64,000 bases of DNA from Nocardia sp. NBC_00565 (GCF_036345915.1 NZ_CP107785.1:6820001-6884000), one strand, 5' to 3'. Counted from the first letter of the stretch, positions 7,311 to 16,550 are shown. Notes: a model not told the origin generated them from the sequence alone. Made by a program: numbers and translations.

Positions 7311-8750
7311 ATGGCGAAGCAAGTGCCGACTTCTCGGCTTGCGCGTGGCACCAAACTGGGTGCGGTGGCAGCCAGTTCGGTGATCCGGACCCAGCGCACG
7401 CGGCTATCGATGCGGGGCAGGTCGGAGGCCGTGCGCGCGAAGATGGCCGAGGAATCGATGATCCGCACCACCGAGCAGGTGGTCATGGTCCTCGGGACCA
7501 TGAAGGGCATCGCGATGAAGCTGGGCCAGATGATGTCGGTGCTCGATCTGGACCTGGTACCCGAGAATCACCGCGAACGTTTCCAGAAGCGACTGGCCGT
7601 GCTGCGCAATGCGGCTCCTACCGTGGCTTTCGACGGTATGCGGCAGGTGATCGAGGAGGACTTCGGGCAACCGCTGGACGCGGTATTCGCCGAATTCGAA
7701 CCGGAACCCATCGCCGCGGCCTCGATCGGTCAGGTGTACCTGGGGCGACTGCACGACGGACGTCGGGTCGCGGTGAAGGTGCAGTACCCCGGCATCGACG
7801 CGGCGGTGCGCGCGGACCTCAAGAATCTGGCGATGTTCCGGCGCGTGCTGCAATCGGCGATGCCCTGGGTGACGCCGGCCGTACTGGACGAACTGCGCCT
7901 CAATATGGAGAGCGAGCTCGACTACCACGCCGAGGCCGATACCCAGCTGCAGATCGCCGAGCTCTACGCCGGACATCCGTTCATCATGGTGCCGCGCTCA
8001 CTGCCCGAACTCAGCACGACGCGGGTGCTGGTCAGTGAGTACGTGGCGGGCAAGGGATTCGAAGAGATCCGACAGCTGCCCGTGGCCGAGCGCGATCGGA
8101 TCGGCGAGATCATCTACCGCTTCTATGTCGGTTCGCTGTTCGCCTTCAACGAATTCTGCGGCGATCCGCATCCGGGCAATGTGCTGCTGGCCGATGACGG
8201 ACGGGTCGGCTTTCTCGACTTCGGCCTGTTCAATCGGATGGACCCCGAACATGTGCGGTTCGAGACGATCTGCCTGCGCGCGGCGGCCGAGGACAGAGCC
8301 GAAGACCTGCGGCAGTTGATGATCGAGCGCGGTGTGATCGACTCGCCCGACGAGATCGGGGCCGAGGAATGCCTGGAATACGTACTGGCGGCGTCGGAAT
8401 GGTGTCTGACCGACGAGGAACTGACCATTACGCCCGAGCTCGCCAGCGGTGCGTTCCTGCTCGCGGTGGATCCGCGGGCCAGCGAGTTCGCCGGGATGAA
8501 ACAGCAGAATCTGCCACCGGAGCACCTGTTCTCGCGCCGCGCCGACTTCCTCACCTTCGGCATGCTCGGCCAACTCGAGTGCACCGCGAACTGGCACAAG
8601 ATCGCCCGTGAATGGCTCTACGACGAGCCGCCGGTCACCGAATTGGGTAAGACCCACCGCGAGTGGTTGGTCCAGCGTCCGCCGACGCCGACCAAGAGGC
8701 CGCGGACGCGGGCGAAGAAGCCCGCCGCCCGCGGTTCCAGCGCCAAATAA
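7311..8750 (+). CDS. AarF/ABC1/UbiB-family atypical kinase
   Basis: A 479-aa member of the UbiB/ABC1 family of protein-kinase-like ATPases. The hallmark KxGQ motif appears as MKLGQMMSVLD, the alanine-rich P-loop substitute as AAASIGQVYLG, then VAVKVQYPGI (ATP-binding Lys), NMESELDYHAEA, the catalytic loop GDPHPGN and the metal-binding LDFG. In bacteria such proteins support isoprenoid quinone synthesis or lipid handling; the target here is unknown. The C terminus ends in a basic tail (PTKRPRTRAKKPAARGSSAK-like). The ATG at 7311 is set by GGAGG 7 bp upstream. The next gene starts 32 bp later on the same strand. Confidence 0.9.
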   Translation: MAKQVPTSRLARGTKLGAVAASSVIRTQRTRLSMRGRSEAVRAKMAEESMIRTTEQVVMVLGTMKGIAMKLGQMMSVLDLDLVPENHRERFQKRLAVLRNAAPTVAFDGMRQVIEEDFGQPLDAVFAEFEPEPIAAASIGQVYLGRLHDGRRVAVKVQYPGIDAAVRADLKNLAMFRRVLQSAMPWVTPAVLDELRLNMESELDYHAEADTQLQIAELYAGHPFIMVPRSLPELSTTRVLVSEYVAGKGFEEIRQLPVAERDRIGEIIYRFYVGSLFAFNEFCGDPHPGNVLLADDGRVGFLDFGLFNRMDPEHVRFETICLRAAAEDRAEDLRQLMIERGVIDSPDEIGAEECLEYVLAASEWCLTDEELTITPELASGAFLLAVDPRASEFAGMKQQNLPPEHLFSRRADFLTFGMLGQLECTANWHKIAREWLYDEPPVTELGKTHREWLVQRPPTPTKRPRTRAKKPAARGSSAK

Positions 8751-8782
8751 GTCCACAACAGCATCTATCGAAACGGGAGACC

Positions 8783-10033
8783 ATGGCAGACAACCGAGAA
8801 TTCGACCTAGTGCTGTTCGGCGCAACAGGTTTCGTCGGCAAGCTCACCGCGCAGTACCTGCTTTCGGCGGCGCCCGCCGGGGCGCGCATCGCACTGGCGG
8901 GGCGCTCGCTCGAGAAATTGAGCCGGGTTCGCGAGGAGCTCGGTGCGGATGCCGAGAATTGGGGTCTGGTCGTCGCGGATTCGACCGATCAGGCCGAGCT
9001 CGACGCACTCGCCGCGCGGACCACGGTCGTGGTGACCACCGTCGGTCCGTACCTGCGCTACGGCCTACCCTTGGTGGCCGCGTGCGCGAAGGCCGGGACC
9101 CACTACGCCGACCTCACCGGTGAGCCGCTGTTCATTCGGGACGCCATCGATCGGTACCACGAGCAGGCCGTGGAAACCGGCGCGAAGATCGTGAATTCCT
9201 GTGGCTACGACTCGATTCCGTCGGATCTGAGCGTGTACCAGCTGTATCAGCGTTCGGTCGCGGACAACACCGGCGAGCTCGAGGAGACCACGCTGATCGC
9301 ATCGCTGAAGGGCGGCGTGAGCGGCGGCACCATCGACTCCGGCCGGGCCATGATGGAGGCCATCGCGGCCGATCCGTCCAAGGGTTCGGTGATGAGCCAC
9401 CCATACTCGCTGAGCCCCGATAAGACGATGGAGCCGAAGCTCGGCCGCCAGACCGACCAGGCGCTGCAGCGCGCCAACACCATCGACCCCAGCCTCGACG
9501 GCTGGGTCAGCACCTTCGTGATGGCCGCGCACAACACCAAGATCGTGCGCCGCACCAACGGCCTGCTCGGCTGGGTCTACGGCAAGAACTTCCGCTACCG
9601 GGAGGTGATGAGCGCGGGCAAGTCCCCCGCCGCGCCACTGGTGGCCGCCGGCATGGCGGGCGGCATCGTGGCGACGATGGCGGCGGGCGCGGTGCTGTCG
9701 CGAGTTGCGGTGGGGCGCAAGCTGCTCGACCGAATCGTGCCGAAGCCCGGCACCGGGCCGAGCGAACAGGCCCGCACCAGTGGGTGGTTCACGATGAAGA
9801 CCTACGCGCGAACGTCCTCGGGCGCGAAGTACGTTGCGACGTTCGCCGGTACCGGCGATCCCGGATACCAGGCGACGGCCGTGATGCTCGGCCAGGCCGG
9901 GCTGTGCCTGGCGTTCGACGGTGCGAAGCAGCCGGAATTGGCAGGCATCCTCACGCCCGCCGCGGCAATGGGCGATGCGCTGACCGATCGGTTGCGGGCG
10001 GCAGGCATGACCATCGAGGTCGAGCGCACGTAG
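8783..10033 (+). CDS. Saccharopine dehydrogenase-like oxidoreductase (trans-acting enoyl reductase type)
   Basis: A 416-aa protein opening with a Rossmann dinucleotide motif, DLVLFGATGFVGKLTAQYL, then AGRS, VVTTVGPYLRYGLPLVAACAKAGTHYADLTGEP and NSCGYDSIPSD. These features match the actinobacterial family that includes M. tuberculosis Rv2449c and the trans-acting enoyl reductase Rv2953. A hydrophobic, glycine/alanine-rich stretch (PLVAAGMAGGIVATMAAGAVLSRVAVG) near residue 280-310 may associate with the membrane. It likely reduces a lipid or polyketide intermediate. GGGAGA precedes the ATG at 8783. It follows the UbiB-like gene closely, so co-transcription is likely. The exact substrate cannot be inferred. 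Confidence 0.85.
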   Translation: MADNREFDLVLFGATGFVGKLTAQYLLSAAPAGARIALAGRSLEKLSRVREELGADAENWGLVVADSTDQAELDALAARTTVVVTTVGPYLRYGLPLVAACAKAGTHYADLTGEPLFIRDAIDRYHEQAVETGAKIVNSCGYDSIPSDLSVYQLYQRSVADNTGELEETTLIASLKGGVSGGTIDSGRAMMEAIAADPSKGSVMSHPYSLSPDKTMEPKLGRQTDQALQRANTIDPSLDGWVSTFVMAAHNTKIVRRTNGLLGWVYGKNFRYREVMSAGKSPAAPLVAAGMAGGIVATMAAGAVLSRVAVGRKLLDRIVPKPGTGPSEQARTSGWFTMKTYARTSSGAKYVATFAGTGDPGYQATAVMLGQAGLCLAFDGAKQPELAGILTPAAAMGDALTDRLRAAGMTIEVERT

Positions 10034-10101
10034 TGCCCGCTGGGCGGTGGCCGAGCTGCCACCGCCGCGAGCGGCGCAGCGCCCAAGGACGAGGAGCCCC
10101 A

Positions 10102-10182
10102 ATGAGATTGCCACCCGGCCCGGACGGGCGTCATCGGTGCGCCACCGCCGGCATGTCCACGGCCGCCAGGCAGGTTCGATGA
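10102..10182 (+). CDS. Possible 26-aa upstream ORF coupled to the methyltransferase
   Basis: ATG at 10102 is preceded by GAGGAG (10091-10096) and opens a 26-codon frame whose TGA (10180-10182) overlaps the ATG of the methyltransferase (10179-10181). The peptide (MRLPPGPDGRHRCATAGMS...) has no recognised domain. The good ribosome site and the ATGA overlap suggest a leader ORF driving translation of the methyltransferase, which itself has only a weak ribosome site. It could instead be chance. Confidence 0.35.
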   Translation: MRLPPGPDGRHRCATAGMSTAARQVR

Positions 10183-10814
10183 ACCTTGCGCGACGCACCA
10201 TGAACGCTCCAGCCCTCGCCGCGATCTACGAAAAGGCCTGGCGGCCGACGCTGTTCTACCTGGCCAGCGGTCGCAGCACCGCCGCCGACCGGCGCGACGC
10301 CCGCGCCACGCTGCGCTTGGACGGGTCCAAGAAGGTACTCGATATCGCTTGTGGGCCTGGCAATTTCACTCGATACCTCAGCAATGCGCTATCCGGGGAC
10401 GGCTACGCCATCGGCCTCGACTACTCCGAACCGATGCTCGCCCGCGCCATCACCGACAATGCGGGTCCACGCGTCGGCTACCTCCGCGGCGATGCCTGCA
10501 CCCTGCCCTTCGCCGACGGCACCTTCGACGCCGTCTGCTGCTTCGGCGCGCTGTACCTGATCCCCGACCCGATCGCCGCCACCCGCGAAATGATCCGAGT
10601 CCTCACCCCCGGCGGCCGCATCGCCATCACCACCAGCCACCGCGCCGATAACCCATTCGGCCGCGCGAGCCGAGTCGTAGGCAGCTGGAGCGGACTACGC
10701 GTCTTCGACAACAACACCTTCCCAACGCTATTCGCCGAAGCAGGCCTGCTCGATATCGATCAGCAGATCCACCGCCTCCTGCAATACATCAGCGCCACCC
10801 GCCCCACCGCATAG
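10179..10814 (+). CDS. Class I SAM-dependent methyltransferase
   Basis: A 211-aa methyltransferase of the Methyltransf_11/25 type. Motif I reads VLDIACGPGNFTRYLS (about residues 48-63), then GLDYSEPMLARA (acidic residue binding the SAM ribose), GDACTLPFADGTFDAVCC and a post-motif LYLIPDPIAATREMIRVLTPGGRIAIT. The C terminus is short. The substrate is unknown. The start at 10179 is chosen because it overlaps the stop of a 26-codon ORF with a good ribosome site; an ATG at 10200 is an alternative. Confidence 0.82.
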   Translation: MNLARRTMNAPALAAIYEKAWRPTLFYLASGRSTAADRRDARATLRLDGSKKVLDIACGPGNFTRYLSNALSGDGYAIGLDYSEPMLARAITDNAGPRVGYLRGDACTLPFADGTFDAVCCFGALYLIPDPIAATREMIRVLTPGGRIAITTSHRADNPFGRASRVVGSWSGLRVFDNNTFPTLFAEAGLLDIDQQIHRLLQYISATRPTA

Positions 10815-11172
10815 CCCCGCAACTCTCCCGCGCGCACCTTCTGCACGCCGCCGCCCTACCGCACAAAACACCGCACCCAACCCGAACTCTGCGCGAACAC
10901 CAAAAGGTATGCGACGAGCAAGATCCCAGCGCGCCGAAGCCTCTCGTCCGGTGCGCTCGGCCACGATGGACTTGCACGGAACGCCCTTCCGTGCACCGAC
11001 ACCACCAGCCAAAATCAACCGGCCGGCCTGGACCAGTGGCCGGTGTAGCCAACCGAGGGTGTGCCACTTCACAGCGGCACGGCGCACTCACAAGCGCTAC
11101 ACGGGGCGTTACCGGACGGTAAAGTGCCGGTACCAGTGCGGTGGGTGGACCGAGCGTAAGGGGGCGACCCAG
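10815..11172. other. Intergenic region before the ESX-type operon
   Basis: About 360 bp without a convincing gene on either strand. The only structured element I see is the inverted repeat TTACCGGACGGTAA at 11109-11122, about 50 bp before the next start. The promoter of the three-gene ESX-type unit is expected here. Confidence 0.4.
11109..11122. promoter_or_regulatory. Perfect inverted repeat upstream of ESX-type operon
   Basis: TTACCGGACGGTAA is a 6+2+6 perfect inverted repeat ending 50 bp before the ATG at 11173. Position and symmetry suggest an operator. No local regulator gene can be assigned to it. Confidence 0.4.
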
Positions 11173-11577
11173 ATGGCGGTACCCGATACCGGGCAGCGGA
11201 TGGCCCGACAGCTCTACGCCGCCGCCACCGGTGCGAGCGGCGGCGAACCCTTCGAGCTGGCCGCTGATGTCGCCGAAAACCTCGCCGCCGCCTGCGACAA
11301 GCTCGTCGATGACCTGCAAAAGGCCACGGCCACCGGACATTTCGTCACCGAGGTACACGGCTTTCCCGACCTACCCACGGGGCACGGACTAGCGAAGGGC
11401 TTCGGCGACAAGGGCACCCAGTTCCTCGACACGGTCACTGCCTTCCTGGAAACCGCCCTGCTGTACAAGGCCGCCTACCTGGCCGCGGGTAAGCGATTCG
11501 AGGATGCCGAGGCCGCCAATCGCGCCGCGCTACAGCTGATCACCGAATACCTCGAGCACGGCGACGAAAGCCGCTGA
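11173..11577 (+). CDS. Hypothetical protein, first gene of ESX-type operon
   Basis: A 134-aa, mainly helical protein (MAVPDTGQRMARQLYAAATG...; DVAENLAAACDKLVDDLQKATATG; FGDKGTQFLDTVTAFLETALLYKAAYLAAGKRFEDAE). I do not recognise a named family. Its size, helical pattern and place directly before a WXG/PPE-like gene (3-bp gap) and an EspG-like gene suggest a secreted partner or co-substrate of a type VII secretion system, comparable to the small helical partner in PE/PPE or EsxA/EsxB pairs. The start is set by the ATG following AGGGGGCGACCC. Confidence 0.6.
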   Translation: MAVPDTGQRMARQLYAAATGASGGEPFELAADVAENLAAACDKLVDDLQKATATGHFVTEVHGFPDLPTGHGLAKGFGDKGTQFLDTVTAFLETALLYKAAYLAAGKRFEDAEAANRAALQLITEYLEHGDESR

Positions 11578-11580
11578 CCC

Positions 11581-12249
11581 ATGGCAGATTCCGCGACCCG
11601 AGCCGCCGCCGACGCCATCCGGGCCCAGCAGCGCGCGCTCGCCAACTCCGTCGGATCGGCAAGCGGCGGAACCGATCCCGCCTACGTCCCGGAGCGTGAA
11701 CTGTTCGGCGGGTATACGCATCAGGAGATCTGGGATCAAGTGCACGAGGTCATCGATCCCGCCGCGCTCGGCCGGGTCGCCGATGCCTGGCGCGCCAATG
11801 CCGCCGCGATCGCCGAGGCATTCCAAGCCTTCTCCGACGCCACCAACCGCGAATTCGCGCGCTGGTCCGGCCGTTCGGCCGACGCGGCACTGCGCGCCAC
11901 CCGCGAATTCGTCCGCGCCGGCGCCGAGGCACACGATGTCTGCCGCGCGGTGCAGCGCTTGATGGAACTCAATTCCGATGCGGCACAGGCCATCCGAGCG
12001 GCGATTCCGCCGCCGTCGCAGTATCGTGCTCTGGAAGATCCGGCCGCCGAAGCCATTCACGGCGGACAACGCAGGATGGACCACGACATGGCCGCTGCCA
12101 CGGCGCAGGCCGATGTCCAGGACACGATGACCTACGTCTACACCCCGATCATGCCCGCCTCGGGCGATCGTGTCCCCCGGTTCACACCGCCACCCGACGG
12201 TCCACATATCGCGCGGCCGAACTCCGGCAGCGGGGGCGGCGCACGGTGA
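11581..12249 (+). CDS. WXG100/PPE-like ESX substrate
   Basis: A 222-aa protein. A central helical pair carries a W-x-G turn (REFARWSGRSADAA), the signature of WXG100 and PPE-type helical hairpins exported by type VII secretion. Upstream are GYTHQEIWDQVHEVIDPAALGRVADAWRANAAAIAEAF, similar to the first helix of such proteins. The C terminus (PPPDGPHIARPNSGSGGGAR) is proline/glycine-rich and disordered. No classical signal peptide is present. It starts 3 bp after the preceding gene and its TGA overlaps the GTG of the EspG-like gene. The export route is inferred from family features and context. Confidence 0.65.
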   Translation: MADSATRAAADAIRAQQRALANSVGSASGGTDPAYVPERELFGGYTHQEIWDQVHEVIDPAALGRVADAWRANAAAIAEAFQAFSDATNREFARWSGRSADAALRATREFVRAGAEAHDVCRAVQRLMELNSDAAQAIRAAIPPPSQYRALEDPAAEAIHGGQRRMDHDMAAATAQADVQDTMTYVYTPIMPASGDRVPRFTPPPDGPHIARPNSGSGGGAR

Positions 12250-12941
12250 AATGGGTATTCACCCCGGACGAATTCACGCATGTCTGGGAAAATGAAACGA
12301 GCCTCGACCGCCGCCCCTACCCGGTCAACCTGGCTCCCGCGGCCACCGTGCGCACCGAATCCGAGTACGCCGCACTGCGATTGCCGCAGCGCTTCGCCCG
12401 CCAGGCGGACGCGGATCTGGCCGCGGCGCTCATGCTGTGCGCCCGCAACGATGCCACCACCATCACCATTTCCGGCGAATCGGGCGGCAAGCGGATCCTG
12501 GTCTTCGCCGCGGCGGTGCACAACCATGCGGGCATCCTGGTCGCCGACCACGACAAGGTGACGGTGCGTATGTGCCACGCCCGCAACCTCGGTAAGCATC
12601 TGGTCGAGATCATCGGCTCGGCCGAACCGGGCAAGCTCGCACTCATGCGAGAGCCGCAGGACGCGGTGCTGAACTCCGAGGACGCCGAAACCGCGACCAA
12701 TGGCCATCGTCGCGCCGCCCGCTTCCGCAACACCCTCCGAAAACCGGTGGACGGTCGCGGTTTCATCACCGTGACCGTAGAGCCCGACAATCCGATGTCG
12801 CCGCCCACCCGCCACCGCAGCTGGCTCGACTTCACCGGCGACGGGCGCTACCTGCTCACCACCTCGCACGATCTGATCCTCGCCCCGGTCACCGACGAGG
12901 ATTTCGCCGATCAATTGCTCCGCCTCGCGCAGATCCGCTGA
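12246..12941 (+). CDS. EspG-family ESX secretion-associated chaperone
   Basis: A 231-aa protein that starts WVFTPDEFTHVWENETSLDRRPYPVNL and ends LILAPVTDEDFADQLLRLAQIR, the typical outline of the EspG family, whose members bind PPE-type substrates in the cytosol and hand them to the ESX machinery. The GTG start at 12246 overlaps the stop of the substrate gene (GTGA). No EccA-E, EsxAB or mycosin gene is in the window, so this is an orphan substrate-chaperone unit that must use an ESX apparatus encoded elsewhere. Confidence 0.75.
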   Translation: MKWVFTPDEFTHVWENETSLDRRPYPVNLAPAATVRTESEYAALRLPQRFARQADADLAAALMLCARNDATTITISGESGGKRILVFAAAVHNHAGILVADHDKVTVRMCHARNLGKHLVEIIGSAEPGKLALMREPQDAVLNSEDAETATNGHRRAARFRNTLRKPVDGRGFITVTVEPDNPMSPPTRHRSWLDFTGDGRYLLTTSHDLILAPVTDEDFADQLLRLAQIR

Positions 12942-12962
12942 GTACGGCCATAGGATGCGTAG

Positions 12963-13808
12963 ATGGCGAAGAACTGGTCTCTTCCGCCCATCGAGGCCCT
13001 GCGGGCCGATGGATTGCGCATCGCTGATCTCGATACCTCCGGCACGCCGGGATTCAAGGGCGACAAGGCGCAGGGCCTGGAGTTGCTGAGCGCACGCACC
13101 ACGGTGTTGTCGGATCTCCAGGAGAAGCTCTACGCCAACGGCCGTTCCGGCGATACCCGCAGCGTGCTGCTGGTGCTGCAGGGTATGGACACGGCGGGCA
13201 AGGGCGGCATCGTCCGCCACGTCATCGGTTCGGTGGATCCGCAAGGCGTCGACCATGCCTCGTTCGGAGTGCCGACCGCGGAGGAGAAGAGGCACCACTA
13301 CCTGTGGCGCATCCGCAAGGCACTGCCGCGCGGCGGACAGCTCGGCGTCTTCGACCGCTCGCACTATGAGGATGTACTGGTCGTGCGGGTGCATGATCTG
13401 GTGCCGCCGCAGGTCTGGGAACCGCGCTACGACGAGATCAACGCCTTCGAGCGGGAACTGGTCGACGAGGGCACCACGGTGGTGAAGGTCGCCATGTTCG
13501 TCTCCCTCGACGAGCAGAAGAAGCGGCTGCGCGAACGTCTGGAGCGACCGGACAAGTACTGGAAGTTCAACCCCGCCGATATCGACGAACGCGGCTACTG
13601 GCCCGCCTATCAAGAGGCCTACCAGGTGATGCTGGACCGAACCTCGACCGACTACGCGCCATGGCATGTGATCCCGGCCAACCGCAAATGGTTCTCCCGC
13701 GTCGCCGTCACCGAATTGCTCATTGATGCGCTGGACCGGCTGAAACTCGACTGGCCACCGGCCCAGTTCGATGTCGAAGCGCAGAAGCACCGCCTCGCAG
13801 AGGCTTGA
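12963..13808 (+). CDS. ppk2: Polyphosphate kinase 2 family protein
   Basis: A 281-aa single-domain PPK2. The Walker A loop is GMDTAGKGG (residues 74-82), Walker B is FDRSHYEDV (130-138) and the lid contains RPDKYWKFNPADID. These enzymes transfer phosphate between polyphosphate and nucleotides (class I makes GTP/ATP from the diphosphate, class III also uses AMP). The sequence length and the FDRSHYEDV motif fit, but class and preferred nucleotide cannot be fixed by eye. The ATG at 12963 follows the ESX-type operon by 21 bp. Confidence 0.9.
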   Translation: MAKNWSLPPIEALRADGLRIADLDTSGTPGFKGDKAQGLELLSARTTVLSDLQEKLYANGRSGDTRSVLLVLQGMDTAGKGGIVRHVIGSVDPQGVDHASFGVPTAEEKRHHYLWRIRKALPRGGQLGVFDRSHYEDVLVVRVHDLVPPQVWEPRYDEINAFERELVDEGTTVVKVAMFVSLDEQKKRLRERLERPDKYWKFNPADIDERGYWPAYQEAYQVMLDRTSTDYAPWHVIPANRKWFSRVAVTELLIDALDRLKLDWPPAQFDVEAQKHRLAEA

Positions 13809-13953
13809 ACGCGGGTTCAGCCCGGACCAAGGTTCCTCTCAGGTTGACCACGGATGATGTGGGCCGTGCCCGTCCACGCCTTGGGTGAGTTCCGGATCTA
13901 CCATCGTGGCGGCAGAGAACCGGCAGGCAAGCGAAAGGCGTGGTGAACGCACG

Positions 13954-14748
13954 GTGAGCAACAAACCGGGTGGCAAGAGGAATCCGCTCGCGGCGGCGGA
14001 ACGCGCCGACCGCAACCGCAAGATCTTCATCCAGGTAGCCGTGGCTGTCGTGCTGGTCGGGCTCGTCGCGGCGATCGGTATCGGGATCGCGGTGAAGAAC
14101 GCCCGCAAGAACGATCCCGGCCCCACCCCTGCCATCGCCGCGACAGCGCCACAGAACCCCAACGGCGTCGTCGCCAGCATCACCGATACCGGTGCGATCC
14201 GCATCGGCAAGCCAGATGCGAAAGTCACCGTCCGCGTAGTCGCCGACCTGCAGTGCCCGGCCTGCAAGGCCTTCGAGGCCGCCAACGCCCAAGCGCTCAC
14301 CGATGCCGTCGACAGCGGCACCGCCATCGTCGAATACAACATCATCTCGTTCCTGGACAAGGCCTCCACCACCAAGTACTCCTCACGCGCCGCCAACGCG
14401 TCCTATTGCGTCGCCGAATCGGACCCGACGAAGTACCTGAACTGGCTGACGACGATGTTCGCGCAGCAGCCCGCCGAGGGTAGCGCCGGCCTGACCGACG
14501 ACCAACTGATCACCATCGCCCAGCAGGCCGGTTTCACCGATCCCGCGGTCGCGCAGTGCGTCAAGGACAACAAGTACAGCAAGTACGTCCAGGCGAAGAC
14601 CAAAGCCGTGTTCGACACCGGCGTCAAGTCGACCCCGACCATCTACGTCAATGGCACCGAGGTCAACAGTCAGCAGATCGCCACGCCGGCCGGCCAGTTC
14701 GCGCCCGGTGCGATGACAGCGGTGATTACCGCCGCCGCAGCCAAGTGA
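13954..14748 (+). CDS. Membrane-anchored DsbA-like thioredoxin-fold protein
   Basis: A 264-aa protein with a short basic cytoplasmic N terminus, one transmembrane segment (about residues 24-47) and an extracytoplasmic DsbA/thioredoxin_4 domain with active site C101-P-A-C104 (VADLQCPACKAFEAA) and the cis-proline loop GVKSTPTIYVNG. It should introduce disulfide bonds into exported proteins, like mycobacterial Rv2969c. The GTG at 13954 (VSNKPGGKRN) is preferred; an upstream in-frame GTG at 13906 is possible. Its TGA overlaps the GTG of the VKOR gene, so oxidant and re-oxidising partner are made together. Confidence 0.88.
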   Translation: MSNKPGGKRNPLAAAERADRNRKIFIQVAVAVVLVGLVAAIGIGIAVKNARKNDPGPTPAIAATAPQNPNGVVASITDTGAIRIGKPDAKVTVRVVADLQCPACKAFEAANAQALTDAVDSGTAIVEYNIISFLDKASTTKYSSRAANASYCVAESDPTKYLNWLTTMFAQQPAEGSAGLTDDQLITIAQQAGFTDPAVAQCVKDNKYSKYVQAKTKAVFDTGVKSTPTIYVNGTEVNSQQIATPAGQFAPGAMTAVITAAAAK

Positions 14749-15311
14749 ACACGACCGCATCCAGGTCCGCCTGGGTGCTGTTGATCGGCGGGCTGGCGGG
14801 CTGGCTCGCCTCGGTCACCCTGACGATCGAGCGGTTCAAGCTGTTCACCGATCCGGGCTATACCCCCTCGTGCAGCCTCAACCCGATTCTGTCCTGTGGG
14901 AGCGTGATGACCACCGAGCAGGCCGCGCGGTTCGGCTTCCCCAATCCGATCATCGGCATCGTCGGCTTCTCGGTGGTGGTCACCCTCGCCGTGCTCGCGG
15001 TCGCCGGTGTGCGGTTTCCGCGCTGGATCTGGGCTGGGCTGTGGGTGGGCACCGTGCTCGGCACGATCTTCATCTGCTGGCTGATCTTCCAGAGCCTGTA
15101 CCGGATCGGCGCGCTGTGCCCGTACTGCATGGTGGTGTGGGCCATCATCACGCCGCTGCTGGCGGTGGCCACCGAACAGTTGTGGGGTGGTTCGCGCGGT
15201 GCGCTCGGTGTGGTCGTCGAGTGGCGCTGGACGTTCGTCGCAGTGTTCTACGCCGTGGTGTTGCTGCTGATCTTCCTGAAGTTCCAGGATTACTGGCTGT
15301 CGCTGGTCTAG
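14745..15311 (+). CDS. Vitamin K epoxide reductase (VKOR) family protein
   Basis: A 188-aa polytopic membrane protein with VKOR features: the loop cysteines C43 and C51 (SCSLNPILSCGSV), the FGFPNPIIGIVGF segment and the active site C125-P-Y-C128 (GALCPYCMVVWAI). Actinobacterial VKOR replaces DsbB, passing electrons from the DsbA-like protein to menaquinone. The GTG start overlaps the stop of the DsbA-like gene. Its TAG stop shares the palindrome CTAG (15308-15311) with the stop of the convergent protease gene. Confidence 0.92.
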   Translation: MNTTASRSAWVLLIGGLAGWLASVTLTIERFKLFTDPGYTPSCSLNPILSCGSVMTTEQAARFGFPNPIIGIVGFSVVVTLAVLAVAGVRFPRWIWAGLWVGTVLGTIFICWLIFQSLYRIGALCPYCMVVWAIITPLLAVATEQLWGGSRGALGVVVEWRWTFVAVFYAVVLLLIFLKFQDYWLSLV

Positions 15312-16429
15312 TTCGGGGCGCCCAGCGCGAGTACGACACTGACGGTGCGCTGTGCTCCGCTCGTGCCCAGGACACCGAGCTGTACCGTGTCGTCGGGTTT
15401 GCGCACGTTGATGGCGGCGCGCAAGGCCTTCGCGGAGCTGATGTCGCGACCGTCGATCGAGGTGATCACATCGCCGTCGACGAGTCCGGCCGCGTAGGCC
15501 GGTAGTCCGTACAGCGCGACATCCACCCGTGCCCCACTGGGTCTCGCATCCGAGATCAGCACGCCGAGGGTAGCGGTCGGCCCGATGTGCACGGTGTCGG
15601 TCGGCGTGCCGGAACGAATCTGACGCACCACGCGCATGGCGGTATCGATCGGCACGGCATAGCCGTTCGGTGTGCGCCCGTCCTCGCGCGCCGTCTCCCC
15701 CGATGCGGCGGTGATCACGCCGACCACCGTCGCGCCCGGATCGGCGAGCGCGCCGCCGGACTGCCCCGCACTCACCGGCGCGGCGATCTCCACCATCCCG
15801 GTCAGCGATTTGCGCGTCATATCCGAGGCGTTGAGCGCGACGATGGTGCTGTTCAGACCGGTGATATTGCCCTGGATCGCGGTCGGGGTGCCGCCGGTGC
15901 CGCCCGCATTGCCGATGGCGAGCACCTCTTCGTGTAAGCGCAGCTCGCCGGAGTTGCCGATGCGCGCGATCACCAGATCCGCTGCGCCGGACATTTCCAA
16001 CAGCGCGATATCCGCGGTGGAGTCGTAGCCGAGCACCTTCGCGTCGTAGACGGTGCCATTGCCGACATCGGTGACGGTCACGGTATCCGCGCCCTTCACC
16101 ACATGATGGCTGGTCAGCACCTGTCCGTCGGCGGTGAGCACGATGCCGGACCCGGCCGCGCCCAGCCCGAACGGCCGCGCGGAGGTGCTGATATTCACCA
16201 GCGCCGGTTCGACGGCCTGCGCTACCGCCATGGGATCGAGCGGTGGCAGCGGTTCGAGCAGAGCGGGCGCGACGTCTGCCACGCCGGACGGCGAAGACCA
16301 GTCGGGCAGCTCACCGCGGAAACCGAAGAACGCGGCCACCGCGAGCATGACGGCCACGAAGAGCGCCAGCGCGCGCCCGCCGCCGCCGACTCGCGGCCTC
16401 TCGGGCGCGCGGTGCCGCTCGTCGTCCAT
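15308..16429 (-). CDS. Trypsin-like serine protease with PDZ domain (HtrA/MarP type)
   Basis: A 373-aa protein with a short cytoplasmic N terminus, one transmembrane helix ([19 protein letters not shown], residues 19-37), a chymotrypsin-fold domain and a C-terminal PDZ domain ([32 protein letters not shown]). The likely triad is H109 (LTSHHVVKG), D140 (STADIALL) and S224 ([10 protein letters not shown]). The Gln before the nucleophile replaces the more common Asn. It should act in the cell wall space on misfolded or specific substrates. The ATG at 16429 has GGGAGAG upstream; earlier in-frame ATGs lack one. It faces the VKOR gene tail to tail. Confidence 0.88.
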   Translation of the reverse strand: MDDERHRAPERPRVGGGGRALALFVAVMLAVAAFFGFRGELPDWSSPSGVADVAPALLEPLPPLDPMAVAQAVEPALVNISTSARPFGLGAAGSGIVLTADGQVLTSHHVVKGADTVTVTDVGNGTVYDAKVLGYDSTADIALLEMSGAADLVIARIGNSGELRLHEEVLAIGNAGGTGGTPTAIQGNITGLNSTIVALNASDMTRKSLTGMVEIAAPVSAGQSGGALADPGATVVGVITAASGETAREDGRTPNGYAVPIDTAMRVVRQIRSGTPTDTVHIGPTATLGVLISDARPSGARVDVALYGLPAYAAGLVDGDVITSIDGRDISSAKALRAAINVRKPDDTVQLGVLGTSGAQRTVSVVLALGAPN

Positions 16430-16550
16430 CGCTCTCCCGCCTCCGGCTGGGCCTTTGACCAATTCCATTGTGGCCGGAGATCTGCACCGTAGATCACGAA
16501 ACGGGCGAGGCAATTGGCCAAAGCTGCCATGCACCGGTAGGCATGTACGC

